A stretch of DNA of 49,197 nt. Origin: Bacteroidales bacterium. Its GTDB lineage: Bacteria > Bacteroidota > Bacteroidia > Bacteroidales > F082. Of the stretch, positions 38,160-47,244 are shown piece by piece. Positions within the stretch are counted from its first letter, which is position 1. Each line of letters begins with the position of its first letter. Position numbers and translations under genes: made by a program. The stretch covers positions 1 to 49,197 of the forward strand of contig JAGYNM010000003.1 in assembly GCA_018399335.1 (NCBI GenBank), written 5' to 3'. The notes under the pieces are model-generated. The model searched no databases. It saw only the letters and a program-made list of their open reading frames with translations, and was not told the origin of the DNA.

Positions 38160-39486
38160 TTAGTCGTTCCTATTCACTTTGTTTTCACGCTTTTGGTTCA
38201 TATACAAATCCTCAGCCCAGTTCAAACGGGTCTTCAGGTGAAAACTGCCAGGGAGCTCCATTATTCTCGATATTCGTAAAAGCGGTATTCAATCCCGAAG
38301 GTGCTGGATTGCTCAAAACTAGTGCGACGTATATCGAGAATAAGCGAAAGACTGGTTGATATTGATCGGGCATTCCTGCACACAGGCATTACACATGGTA
38401 CAGGCCCACAATTCCTCTTCGGAAATATAATCTCCAATCAAAGATTTTCCGTCATCAAAAGCTGCACCTTCTTTCATCAGTCCTGCACCTTTTTCTTTCA
38501 TACGAGCCCTTATATCCATCATGATTTTACGTGGTGAAAGCAATTTGCCAGTGATCATATGGCCGGACAAACAGCTGTGCATCGGCCACATTGATGCGTG
38601 GAGCATTCGCCTCATTCACTTTAGTTGATCATTGCATCAAATTTGCGTGGTTGCTGCAAATGGAAATATCAATGACGTCAAAAACTGATTGCTGGCGGAT
38701 CGACATCAGTTTTCGCTTACCACATTGTTTCCGTATTATCCATATAAGGAGTTCAAGTAATCCTAATGTTGCGAACATTTCAACCACCACATGAGGGAGT
38801 GCTGCTCTGAGTAAAACGATGACTAATGAGATCAATGGTCTTTCGAGAAGTTATCAATTCGAAACGATATGAAAATAATGCCTTGATCAGACATTCCGGC
38901 AAAAGATCAGCCAGACTTTGACTCACCGGATAAACACCTTCAAAATCAGTCAGCATTTGCATCTCGAGGGAGGTAAAAAGTATTCATTCCCAGCAGACTA
39001 AGCATCAACAGTAGAATGAATGAAAGCGCCAGATTAACATCGGCTTGCTTCAGAAACAGTTTCATCTCAGGGCCATAAAAACGTTTCACGTGGGGAAAAG
39101 TCGCCTGATAAAAACACCAAAATGGACAAGGGCGATTATGGCGGCAAATAAATCACCCGAAGCCATCAAAAATCGCCGAACTTATTAAAACAACCAAAAC
39201 TCCTCCTGTACCGAAAAAGCCCGTCGACAACCATCTCTCGATGCTGCCAAAAAAATATCACCATAAAGCCCAGAATACCAGTGCATGCAAAAATCCCATC
39301 ACCGGATGGCGGAAAATTTTCTGCTGAGCAATGGCAACTTTTAAGGTTTCTCTGCTGAAGCGGGCCGGAAAGTCTGAAATTGCTTTCTTATGAGTATATC
39401 TGAAGTTGAAAAAACGCGCCGCATCGTAAAAGCAAACACCCCAAGGGTAATCAACGACTCAGCGCAAACAAGATTTGTGCAGTCAT
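38160..39486 (-). pseudogene. Membrane-bound 4Fe-4S protein, HdrC/nitrate-reductase-gamma-like, frame broken by indels
   Basis: Read on the minus strand from ATG 39486 ('MTAQILFALS'). The N-terminal half is hydrophobic with several helices ('LITLGVFAFTMRRVF', 'KIFRHPVMGFLHALVFWALW', 'PHVVVEMFATLGLLELLIW'), like the heme-binding membrane part of such proteins. The C-terminal half has two 4Fe-4S motifs: 'CGRCTAVCPA' at about 38560-38590, and 'ELWACTMCNACVQECPININ' further on. Between them is 'TGKLLSPRKIMMDIRARMKEKGAGLMKEGAAFDDGKSLIGDYISEEE'. It should carry electrons from a membrane pool to the HdrB-like protein encoded next. The stop is at 38160-38162. Confidence 0.78.
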
Positions 39487-39776
39487 AAAGCAATTTTTGG
39501 TTCAAATAGCCCTGCAATAATACCTGTTCGAGACACAAAACCCCACTGATTCAGCGCAAGAACCAGAAATTCATTGATATTTAATACATAACATGATGTA
39601 AATGCTAATGTTAAATGGTCACAGCACTGCCAAATTTAGATTGATTTTGAATAAAATTTTGTGTACTATTCATTCCATATATCTGGAAAGCAGCAACAAC
39701 TCAGCTTGCAATAAAATGCAGATTACAAACCCTTTATTACGCTAAAACCTGTCTATTTGTAGCAACTCCAAAGAAT
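39487..39776. other. Gene-free stretch before the aspartyl protease gene
   Basis: This 290-base AT-rich segment between the divergent iron-sulfur operon and the protease gene holds no readable protein in any frame. It probably contains promoters for both sides, but indels make motif calls unreliable. Confidence 0.4.
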
Positions 39777-40779
39777 ATGATACTCTCCAGCTGCTCATGG
39801 TTTTTACCCTTACCGCAGTGCTATTTCAGGCCAAAACAGAAAATACCATAACCCTTTGGATGACAATACAGTTTGGATAAGCCAACTTTCTTTTTCATCG
39901 CTTTATCAACCAGATCGTTACGAAGCGCTTGGCGATTCGAAACACTGATAATCCACTCAAACGAGCCGGAAAGCTCATACTGCTGGATGCCATTGCAGAC
40001 AGTGTTTCCAGAAGCCTGATTCTTGATACCGGATCCGCAGGGGACTTGTTCTCCTTAGTATTTATTTCGAGACGGACGGCCCAAGCACGGATATGTAACG
40101 GTGGCGTAACTGGAAAACTAAGGCAGTGCAGCAAAAAAATTAAATTAAAGCTTCAATTTAACGAACTGAGCTATCAAAATATCCCGCAGACCTCTCTGAT
40201 CTTGGCCATCTCTCGAATCAGCAAGGCAAACAAAAATCATCCGGTTTTTTCCGGGCTGGTTTTATTTCGTGATTTTGAAATTGTACTCGACTTGCAAAAC
40301 AATGTGATGGAACTTCATGCCTCAACAAGATGGAGAGCGTTTGAACAATAACCACCGCCGGTTCCCGAATCTTGAACTCTCCATTTACAACTATAGTGAA
40401 GTGTATTTTGTTGAAGGAAAAAATCAGCAACAAACGATACACCTTTTGTCTCGATACAGGGGCCGAAGCCAATGTGTTGCATAATTATCTCCCGGATAAA
40501 ATCATGAACACCATAACGATTCTCAGAAGAAACAAACTGCGTGGTTCGGGTAAACAATCAACGGAAGTTTATTACGGCCTGATGAACGACTTCAACATTG
40601 GAGGGAGGTCTATTAATGGCATGCAAACACTGATAACTAACCTCAATGCTATGAGCGAAGCTTATGGCCAACAAATTGACGGCATGTTGGGGTGTGCCTT
40701 CTTCGAGAAAGGTGTTTTTTACTTCAATACAACAAAAAAAACACTTGGTATTTGTTTCTATAAAGCTGATGTGCCATGA
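39777..40779 (+). pseudogene. Secreted two-domain retropepsin-like aspartyl protease, frame broken in the first half
   Basis: From ATG 39777 a signal-peptide-like 'LLMVFTLTAVLFQAKTENT' is readable in a shifted frame, then 'FSSLYQPDRYEALGDS'. The first aspartyl-protease domain has 'SLILDTGSAGDLFS', interrupted by a frame change, and ends '...LFRDFEIVLDLQNNVMELHAS'. The second domain is in an undamaged frame (40372-40779): 'YTFCLDTGAEANVLHNYLPD...IDGMLGCAFFEKGVFYFNTTKKTLGIC'. Each copy holds one DTG catalytic triad, so the two half-domains may form one pepsin-like active site. The gene's stop overlaps the next ATG (ATGA), so it is coupled with the CBM48-repeat gene. Periplasmic or surface location is likely. 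Confidence 0.75.
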
Positions 40780-42215
40780 AAAAACTGATGCTATTCTACC
40801 TATTATTTGTGCTAAGCCTGCTTTTATCAGCTCAGGACTTTTCAAAAGGCGCGCGCATACACAACGGTCAATTTCAATTGATTGTTGAGCTTGGAATAAG
40901 CCTTGACGAACAAAATGATTTTGTGCAGCAATATGATCTTGACAGTTTGATGGCAGCCAAGCTCTTCCGGCAGAATTTTCGCTACATCAACGATTCCACA
41001 GACTGGAAAGTAAGTTTGATTTCACCTGATAAAGTTTTACTTACCAAAGCACTGTCAGCACAAAGCCAAGCAGAACCTGATCTTTCGGCTATCATCCTTT
41101 CCGAAATTTTCGCACAGGAGAGTCCTTTTCCGGTTCCGGCTGACCTGACAGCAAATTATGGCATCAACCGGCTGCTGGATGCTTATGCCTTTCAGCAATA
41201 TCAAAATGAAAGCTGCTTTTTTCTGCGCGGACATAAAAAAGCAAACAAAGTGGTGCTGGCGGGTTCGTTCAATAACTGGAACACCATGCAAAATACCATG
41301 CAAAAAACAGATAGCGGATGGGTTAGCTGTATGCCACTTAGCCCTGGCAAGCACACCTATAAATACATCATTGACGGGCGCTGGCACGAAGATCCGGCCA
41401 ATCAACAAACTGAAAACAATGAACATGGCACAGTTAATTCTGTAGTGTTTGTTTACAATTACAACTTTGAACTAACTGGTTTTCATGAAGCTGCAAAAGT
41501 TTATCTTGCTGGCAGTTTCAACAGCTGGAATCCGGAAGAGCTTCGCATGCAAAAAACCGAATCGGGCTGGCAAATCCCAATGTTTCTACGCAAGGGAACC
41601 TATTCCTACAAATTTATTGTGGATGGCAGCTGGATACTTGATCCTGACAATCCTGATCAGCTAGCTGATAGCAGAGGCAACACTAATTCTGTACTAAGTT
41701 TTGGTAACAAAATGCAATTCATTCTACCTGGTTATAAAGATGCTAAAAAAGTGGTGCTCAGCGGCTCGTTCAACAATTGGAATCCAGATGAAATACAACT
41801 CGAACGCACGCCTTACGGATGGGAAACTACCTATGCCATGGCTCCAGGCTTGCACGAATATAAATATGTTGTTGACGGCCAATGGTTGCATGACCCAGCA
41901 AACCCATATACCACAGGCGAGCCCCCCTACCTGAACTCGCTAATTGCCATCGACCCCAATCACATCTTTGTTCTGGAAGGAAACAGTGATGCCATAGAAG
42001 TACTTGTTTCGGGGTCATTTAATGGCTGGCGCAAAGACGGCTACCGCATGCAGCGCCGCAACAACAGCTGGATTTTCCCAATTCATCTGCAGCCTGGCCG
42101 ATATACTTACAAATTCGTTATCGATGGTGAATGGATAACCGACCCCGACAACCCTTACTACGAAAAAAACGAGTTCGACACCGACAATTCTGTGCTTTGG
42201 ATAGAACAGGAATAG
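40776..42215 (+). CDS. Secreted protein with four tandem CBM48/AMPK-type glycogen-binding-like domains
   Basis: A complete 479-residue ORF with a signal peptide ('MKKLMLFYLLFVLSLLLSAQD'), an N-terminal region of ~120 residues without a recognised domain, and four tandem ~80-residue repeats. Each repeat has the AMPK-beta/CBM48 signature: 'VVLAGSFNNWN...MQKTDSGW...GKHTYKYIIDGRWHEDP', 'VYLAGSFNSWNPEELRMQKTESGW...YSYKFIVDGSWILDPDNP', 'VVLSGSFNNWNPDEIQLERTPYGW...HEYKYVVDGQWLHDPANP' and 'VLVSGSFNGWRKDGYRMQRRNNSW...YTYKFVIDGEWITDPDNP'. The Trp and Lys sites for starch-like glucans are present in all four. No catalytic or T9SS domain was found. It overlaps the aspartyl protease gene by ATGA. It probably binds alpha-glucan or another surface ligand; the function is not established. 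Confidence 0.88.
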   Translation: MKKLMLFYLLFVLSLLLSAQDFSKGARIHNGQFQLIVELGISLDEQNDFVQQYDLDSLMAAKLFRQNFRYINDSTDWKVSLISPDKVLLTKALSAQSQAEPDLSAIILSEIFAQESPFPVPADLTANYGINRLLDAYAFQQYQNESCFFLRGHKKANKVVLAGSFNNWNTMQNTMQKTDSGWVSCMPLSPGKHTYKYIIDGRWHEDPANQQTENNEHGTVNSVVFVYNYNFELTGFHEAAKVYLAGSFNSWNPEELRMQKTESGWQIPMFLRKGTYSYKFIVDGSWILDPDNPDQLADSRGNTNSVLSFGNKMQFILPGYKDAKKVVLSGSFNNWNPDEIQLERTPYGWETTYAMAPGLHEYKYVVDGQWLHDPANPYTTGEPPYLNSLIAIDPNHIFVLEGNSDAIEVLVSGSFNGWRKDGYRMQRRNNSWIFPIHLQPGRYTYKFVIDGEWITDPDNPYYEKNEFDTDNSVLWIEQE

Positions 42216-42247
42216 GCCTCATTGAACTGGCTTCAGCATAAATCCCT

Positions 42248-42255
42248 TAACTTTG
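42248..42255 (+). promoter_or_regulatory. Candidate -7 promoter element (TAACTTTG)
   Basis: TAACTTTG matches TAnnTTTG and ends 22 bases before the aminotransferase ATG at 42278, suggesting that the aminotransferase-nitrilase pair has its own promoter. Confidence 0.5.
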
Positions 42256-42277
42256 CCGATAACCAAAAAACGTACTT

Positions 42278-43435
42278 ATGTTGACTTTCGAAGGAAACAT
42301 CCCCTCCAAGCTGCCTCAAGTCGGTACTTCCATTTTTGCTGTGATGTCGAAAATGGCACAAGAGCATGGTGCTGTTAACCTTTCGCAGGGCTTTCCTGAT
42401 TTTCCTATAGCTCCGGAGCTTATTGAGCTCGTAAACAAAGCTATGCGCGACGGCCATAATCAATATGCTCCCATGCCGGGTTTGCCAAAACTGCGTGAAG
42501 CCATTGCCGAAAAAATTTACAACACTTATCAACTCCGCTACTCGCCTGATGAAGAAATCACGATAACGGCAGGCGCCACGCAAGCTTTATTTACTGCCAT
42601 TGCTGCCTTTGTAGGCGAAGGAGATGAAGTGATTATTTTTGAGCCGGCCTACGATAGTTATGCACCTGCCGTAAAGGCGTGTGGTGGTATTGTAAAATAT
42701 GCACAGCTCAAACTTCCCGATTATCATATCGACTGGGATGAGGTAAAGCGTATGGTGAGCAACCGCACCCGCATGATCGTAATCAACAGCCCGCACAACC
42801 CAACAGGCAGTTTGCTTAGCGAAAAAGATTTAAAAGCGCTGGAGGCCCTCACGCGTCAGTCGGATATGCTGGTACTGAGCGATGAAGTTTACGAACACCT
42901 TGTATTCGATGGTAACCGACACGAAAGCGTTTGCTATTATCCTGAGCTGGCATCCAGAAGCCTTGTGGTAGCTTCTTTTGGTAAAACTTTTCATGCCACC
43001 GGCTGGAAGATGGGTTATGTGATTGCCCCGGCTAATCTGACAGCAGCATTCAGAAAACTGCATCAGTTTGTTGTTTTTGCTGTGAATACACCCATCCAAC
43101 ATGCCATAGCCGAATACCTCGGCACTCCGGTTCACTATCAGCAGCTCGGCAATTTCTATCAGCAAAAAAGGGATCTTTTTGTACAAGAGCTGAGCCAATC
43201 GCGCTTTAAAATCATCCCTGCCAAAGGAACTTATTTTCAGGTGCTCGATTACAGCGCTATCAGTGATTTGCCTGAAATGGAATTTGCCGAAGAACTGATT
43301 AAGGAATATGGTATCGCTTCGGTTCCTTTGTCGCCATTCTACAATCAGCATGACAACAATCACCAGCTTCGGTTTTGTTTTGCTAAAACCGACGAAACTA
43401 TTCAAAAAGCTACTGAAATATTATGCAAGATTTAA
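42278..43435 (+). CDS. Methionine aminotransferase (PLP class I/II, YbdL/kynurenine aminotransferase-like)
   Basis: A 385-residue PLP-dependent aminotransferase, fold type I. Landmarks are 'VNLSQGFPDFPIAPELIELVNKAM', 'ITITAGATQALFTAIAAFVGEGDEVIIFEPAYDSY', 'INSPHNPTGSLL', 'LVLSDEVYEHLVFDG', and the PLP-binding lysine in 'SFGKTFHATGWKMGYVIAP'. The ending '...LRFCFAKTDETIQKATEIL' is usual. Members of the YbdL branch transaminate methionine with 2-oxo acids, and some also use glutamine or kynurenine. Its last codons overlap the nitrilase-family gene by 13 bases; this pairing matches the glutamine-transaminase/omega-amidase pathway, in which the amidase hydrolyses the resulting oxo-acid amide. Confidence 0.92.
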   Translation: MLTFEGNIPSKLPQVGTSIFAVMSKMAQEHGAVNLSQGFPDFPIAPELIELVNKAMRDGHNQYAPMPGLPKLREAIAEKIYNTYQLRYSPDEEITITAGATQALFTAIAAFVGEGDEVIIFEPAYDSYAPAVKACGGIVKYAQLKLPDYHIDWDEVKRMVSNRTRMIVINSPHNPTGSLLSEKDLKALEALTRQSDMLVLSDEVYEHLVFDGNRHESVCYYPELASRSLVVASFGKTFHATGWKMGYVIAPANLTAAFRKLHQFVVFAVNTPIQHAIAEYLGTPVHYQQLGNFYQQKRDLFVQELSQSRFKIIPAKGTYFQVLDYSAISDLPEMEFAEELIKEYGIASVPLSPFYNQHDNNHQLRFCFAKTDETIQKATEILCKI

Positions 43436-44211
43436 CATTAGCATTCATTCAGGCTGATCTGCATTGGGAAAACCCTTCGGCCAATCGTGCTCATTTTGAA
43501 AAGTTAATCAATCAAATTGATAAACAAACAGATTTGATTGTGCTACCCGAAACTTTTACAACTGGCTTTCCGGTTGACCCAAAACTATGGGCCGAACCTA
43601 TAGCAGGCGAAACGATGCAATGGATGCAGCAAACAGCAAAAATAAAAACACTGTGATAACCGGCAGTATTTTGCTTGAAACTGATGCAGGATTTCAGAAT
43701 ACGCTGATTTGGATGCGACCTGACGGAAATTACGAGACCTACGCCAAACGCCATGTGTTTTTAGATTGGAGGCGAACATAAACACATCATTCCCGGGAAA
43801 GAGCTACAACTTTTTGTTGAGCTTAAAGGATGGAAGATTAAACCACTGGTTTGCTATGATTTACGATTCCCCTGTCTGGAGCAAAAACACCTTAAAAGAT
43901 GACACTTTTGCTTACGATCTGATGCTTTTTATGTAGCCAACTGGCCGGCAGTTAGAGCCATGCCTTGGCAACAATTGCTCACGGCACGTGCAATCGAAAA
44001 CATGGCTTATGTGCTGGGCGTAAACCGTATCGGCAGCGATCCGCAAGGTGTCGCTATCAGGAGATTCGAGACTGCTTGACTTTTAAAGGACAAATTCTTG
44101 CGCAAGCGATTGCAGAAAAAGAAACTACCGTAATAAGCACCCTTAAAATGGACGAATTGATCCGATTCAGAACAAAAATTTAATGTCGGACTCGACTGGG
44201 ATACCTTTTGA
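43423..44211 (+). pseudogene. Nitrilase-family omega-amidase-like protein (YafV type), frame broken by indels
   Basis: Omega-amidases hydrolyse 2-oxoglutaramate or 2-oxosuccinamate to the oxo-acid and ammonia. The Glu-Lys-Cys triad is readable: Glu in 'LIVLPETFTTGFP', Lys in 'YAKRHVF' and Cys in 'PLVCYDLRFP'. The frame is open to about 43655, then broken by a missing base after 'AKIKT', an extra base after 'HVF', and later shifts. 'NWPAVRAMPWQQLLTARAIENMAYVLGVNRIG' and 'TTVISTLKMDELIRFRTK' complete it to a likely stop at 44211. The first part overlaps the aminotransferase by 13 bases, so translational coupling is likely. The break at 43.65 kb marks where the clean island ends. Confidence 0.85.
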
Positions 44212-44341
44212 TATCAGGAATAAGGCTTGTGCTCAATGGCTCAAAAAAAAATTGAGCTGATAATGTTTTGGTAAATCATCCGAAGTAATTATTTGAAATT
44301 GAAGCTATAAGTGATAATTTTACCGCCCAAAAAAGTTTGAA

Positions 44342-45685
44342 ATGAATATTGTGATAGCCGGTGATGGAGAGGTAGGTTTGCATTTGGCGGAGGCCCTTGT
44401 AAATAGCAACCACAATATCACCATTGTTGACCCGCACGAAGATTTACTTTTAAAATGATTGAGTCGCATACCGACCTGATGACCATCATCACAGGCGATT
44501 CGACTTCAATCAGCGTTTTGCGTGCCAATGTGCGCAAGGCTGATTTGTAATTTCGGTTGTTCATGATGAGCATATCAACCTGATGACTGCCATTCTGGCC
44601 AAGAAATTAGGTGCACAAAAAGTGATTGCCCGGCGTAAACACCATGGAAAACCTGAGCGCCGACAGGCTGAAAATTTATCAGGAACTAGGCATCGACGGA
44701 CTGGTTTCGCCCGAGGATATTGCTGCCCAGGAAATCATCACCTTACCAAGCAAACAGCTGCTACTGAAGTATTTGATTTTTCAGATGGCAAGCTTCAACT
44801 TTTTATGATCAAACTTTTGAGCACGGGAGCACCTGTTTTGCATAAAACACTCAATGAGATTGCCAGCGAATACAAACACGCTTGATTTTCGTGCCATTGC
44901 CGTGCACCGCAACCGCGAAACTTTTATACCTCGTGGCGAGGGACGTTTTGAAGAAAACGATCTGTCGTATGTAATTACAAAGCCTGAGGCCATCAACAAC
45001 CTGCTCAGCATGGGCGAAAGTGCACCACGACATTCACAATGTAATGGTTGTAGGCGGCGGACGTGTTGGTCGAATGACTGCCAAACGGCTCGAAAGGACA
45101 TGAACATCAAATTGATTGAAAAAGACAAAGAGCGCCAGCTGTATATTTCTAACCGATTATCTTGAAATACCTTTTGTAAATGGCGATGCGCGCAACCTTC
45201 AACTGCTCGAAGATGAAGATGTGCGCAGCATTGATGCCTTTATTGCCGTAACCGATAATACCGAAACCAACATCCTAACGTGTTTGCAGGCGCGCGCATA
45301 TGGCGTTAAGAAAACCATCGCCCTGGTCGAAAATATTGATTATATCGACATCTTCAAAACATTGGTATTGATACCATTATCAACAAAAAACTGATTGCTG
45401 CCAGCTATATGGTGCGTTACACCATGGGTGCCGAAGTAACCTCACTCAAATGCCTGAGCGGTATTGATGCTGATGCCATGGAACTGATTGCCAGGCCAGG
45501 CTCTGCCGTAACACGCAAACCCATTCGCAAACTAAACATCCCCGAAGGTGCTATCATAGGAGGTATAGTGCGCGGCGAAGAAAGCTTTATTGCCATGGGT
45601 GATTTTCAGATTGAAGAAAACGACAAAGTTGTTGTGTTTGCCCTTCCGCATGCCATTCATAAAATCGAAAAGCTCTTTTCATTAA
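44342..45685 (+). pseudogene. trkA: Trk system potassium transporter regulatory subunit TrkA, frame broken by indels
   Basis: TrkA is the peripheral NAD-binding subunit that gates the potassium channel TrkH. ATG 44342 starts 'MNIVIAGDGEVGLHLAEALVNSNHNITIVD', the first RCK/Rossmann domain. 'MTIITGDSTSISVL', 'ELGIDGLVSPEDIAAQEI', the second Rossmann start 'NVMVVGGGRVGRMTAKRLE' and 'NGDARNLQLLEDEDVRSIDAFIAVTDNTETNILTCLQARAYGVKKTIALVEN' follow in shifted frames. 45409-45685 gives the C-terminal RCK domain 'PGSAVTRKPIRKLNIPEGAIIGGIVRGEESFIAMG'. A missing base in the T-run near 45676 would restore a KLFH stop at 45685. It precedes trkH by eight bases. Confidence 0.88.
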
Positions 45686-45693
45686 AATCATAC

Positions 45694-47146
45694 TATGAAA
45701 GCTTTATGCGTAAAAATAAACTTCAGTCTGATCATCAGAATCATCGGATTTCTTTGGTGATTGAAGGTATTTTTATGTTTACTGCTTTGCCGTTTACTAT
45801 AAATATTGCATCTGAATGTTATGCCATACCCATTTCCGGAACAATCACAATCGTTTTGGGAGGCCTGATGTTTCTGCTTAACAGAAATCTTTCTAAAAAT
45901 ATCGGCAAGCGCAGAAGGTTTTATCATTGTAACATTCAGGTAAGCTTTATCGTTTCCACTGCCTTATTACATCAGTGGTACCATACCCAGTTTTTCGGAT
46001 GCCTTTTTCGAAACAATCTCGGGTTTTACAACTACAGGCGCTACCATTCTTACGGATATTGAGGCCATGCCCAAAGATTTGCTTTACTGGCGCAGCCTCA
46101 CACACTGGCTGGGTGGAATGGGAATTATCGTATTCACAGTAGCCATCTTGCCGATTCTAGGAATTGGCGGCATGCAGCTTTTTATGGCCGAAATGCCCGG
46201 CATTACTTACGACAAACTCCACCCCAGAATTACAGCTACAGCCAAGCGGTTATGGGGAATTTATGTTTTACTAACTTTACTGCAAACCCTCTTGCTTTGG
46301 GCGGGCGAGATGGATTTTTTTGACGCTATCAATCATGCTTATGCCACGATGGCAACAGGCGGCTTTTCGACGCGAAATGCAAGTATAGCCGCATTTTCTC
46401 CATACAGCCAATATGTTATCATCGTATTTATGATACTTGCCGGAACTAATTTTACGCTTCATTATTTTGCTCTGCATGGTAAAGTTGCCCGCGTTTTTAA
46501 AGATGAAGAATACCGTGGATACATTGCCATAATTGGAATAATTACTTTTATTATCGCCGCTGGATTGCTAATCGTGGGCAATACTCATCCTGAAGCGGCT
46601 TTCCGTGATGCTTTGTTTACTGTTACATCAATTTTAACCACTACCGGTTTTGCAACAGCCAACTACCTGATGTGGCCTACTATCCTCTGGATGTTGATCT
46701 TTGTGCTGATGTTTATAGGAGGATCGGCAGGATCAACAGGTGGCGGAATGAAGATTATCAGACAGATGCTTTTACTTAAAAATTCTTGGATGGAGCTAAA
46801 AAGGGCTATTCACCCAAATGCTGTGTTGCCCGTTCGTTTCAACAAGAAATCTGTATCGCAGGATACCATTTACAAGGTGATGGCATTCTTTCTGATGTAT
46901 GTTCTGATCTTCTCGATGGGAATGATTGCGCTCTCGGCAATGGGTCTTGATTTTCAGACTGCTGTTGGGGCTTCGATTGCCAGTTTGGGTAATATTGGCC
47001 CAGGAATCGGAAATGTGGGTCCTGTTGATAATTATGCTTTCATGCCATTGGGAGCCAAATGGCTACTCGCCTTTATGATGCTGATGGGGCGTCTGGAAAT
47101 TTTTACTGTACTAATCCTGTTCTCACCACAATTTTGGAAGCGTTGA
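45694..47146 (+). CDS. trkH: Trk system potassium uptake protein TrkH, N-terminal frame damaged
   Basis: TrkH is the ion-conducting membrane subunit, taking up K+ under control of TrkA encoded just upstream. The likely start is ATG 45694 ('MKALCVKINFSLIIRIIGFL', readable in the next frame). At least two indels interrupt the first ~120 residues ('FMFTALPF', 'GTITIVLGGLMFLLNRNLS' and 'ISGFTTTGATILTDIEAMPKDLLYWRSL' remain). From 46067 to the TGA at 47146 the 359-residue frame is clean. Selectivity-filter-like Gly motifs are 'TGGFSTRNASI', 'TTTGFATANY' and 'GNIGPGIGNVGP', and the end 'LMGRLEIFTVLILFSPQFWKR' is typical. This marks the right-hand edge of the damaged tract. An intact transporter of ~480 residues is expected. 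Confidence 0.9.
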
Positions 47147-47244
47147 TCTATTTACTAGTTGTTAAACATTTCCAAAAATCCAATTTATAAGAAAAAAAAT
47201 TGCACTTTTGTAGAAATTTTAAAACACCAAAAAATCAATCTACT

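Noticed and set aside
40218-40472. Minus-strand 84-aa ORF over the aspartyl protease
   Set aside because: Shadow of the protease reading, with no domain of its own.
26453-46070. Degenerating genomic island or decaying prophage
   Set aside because: The tract contains ordinary housekeeping genes (panB, trkA, trkH, S46) with conserved motifs and intact terminators; no transposase, integrase or phage gene is readable. Small indels look like sequence errors.
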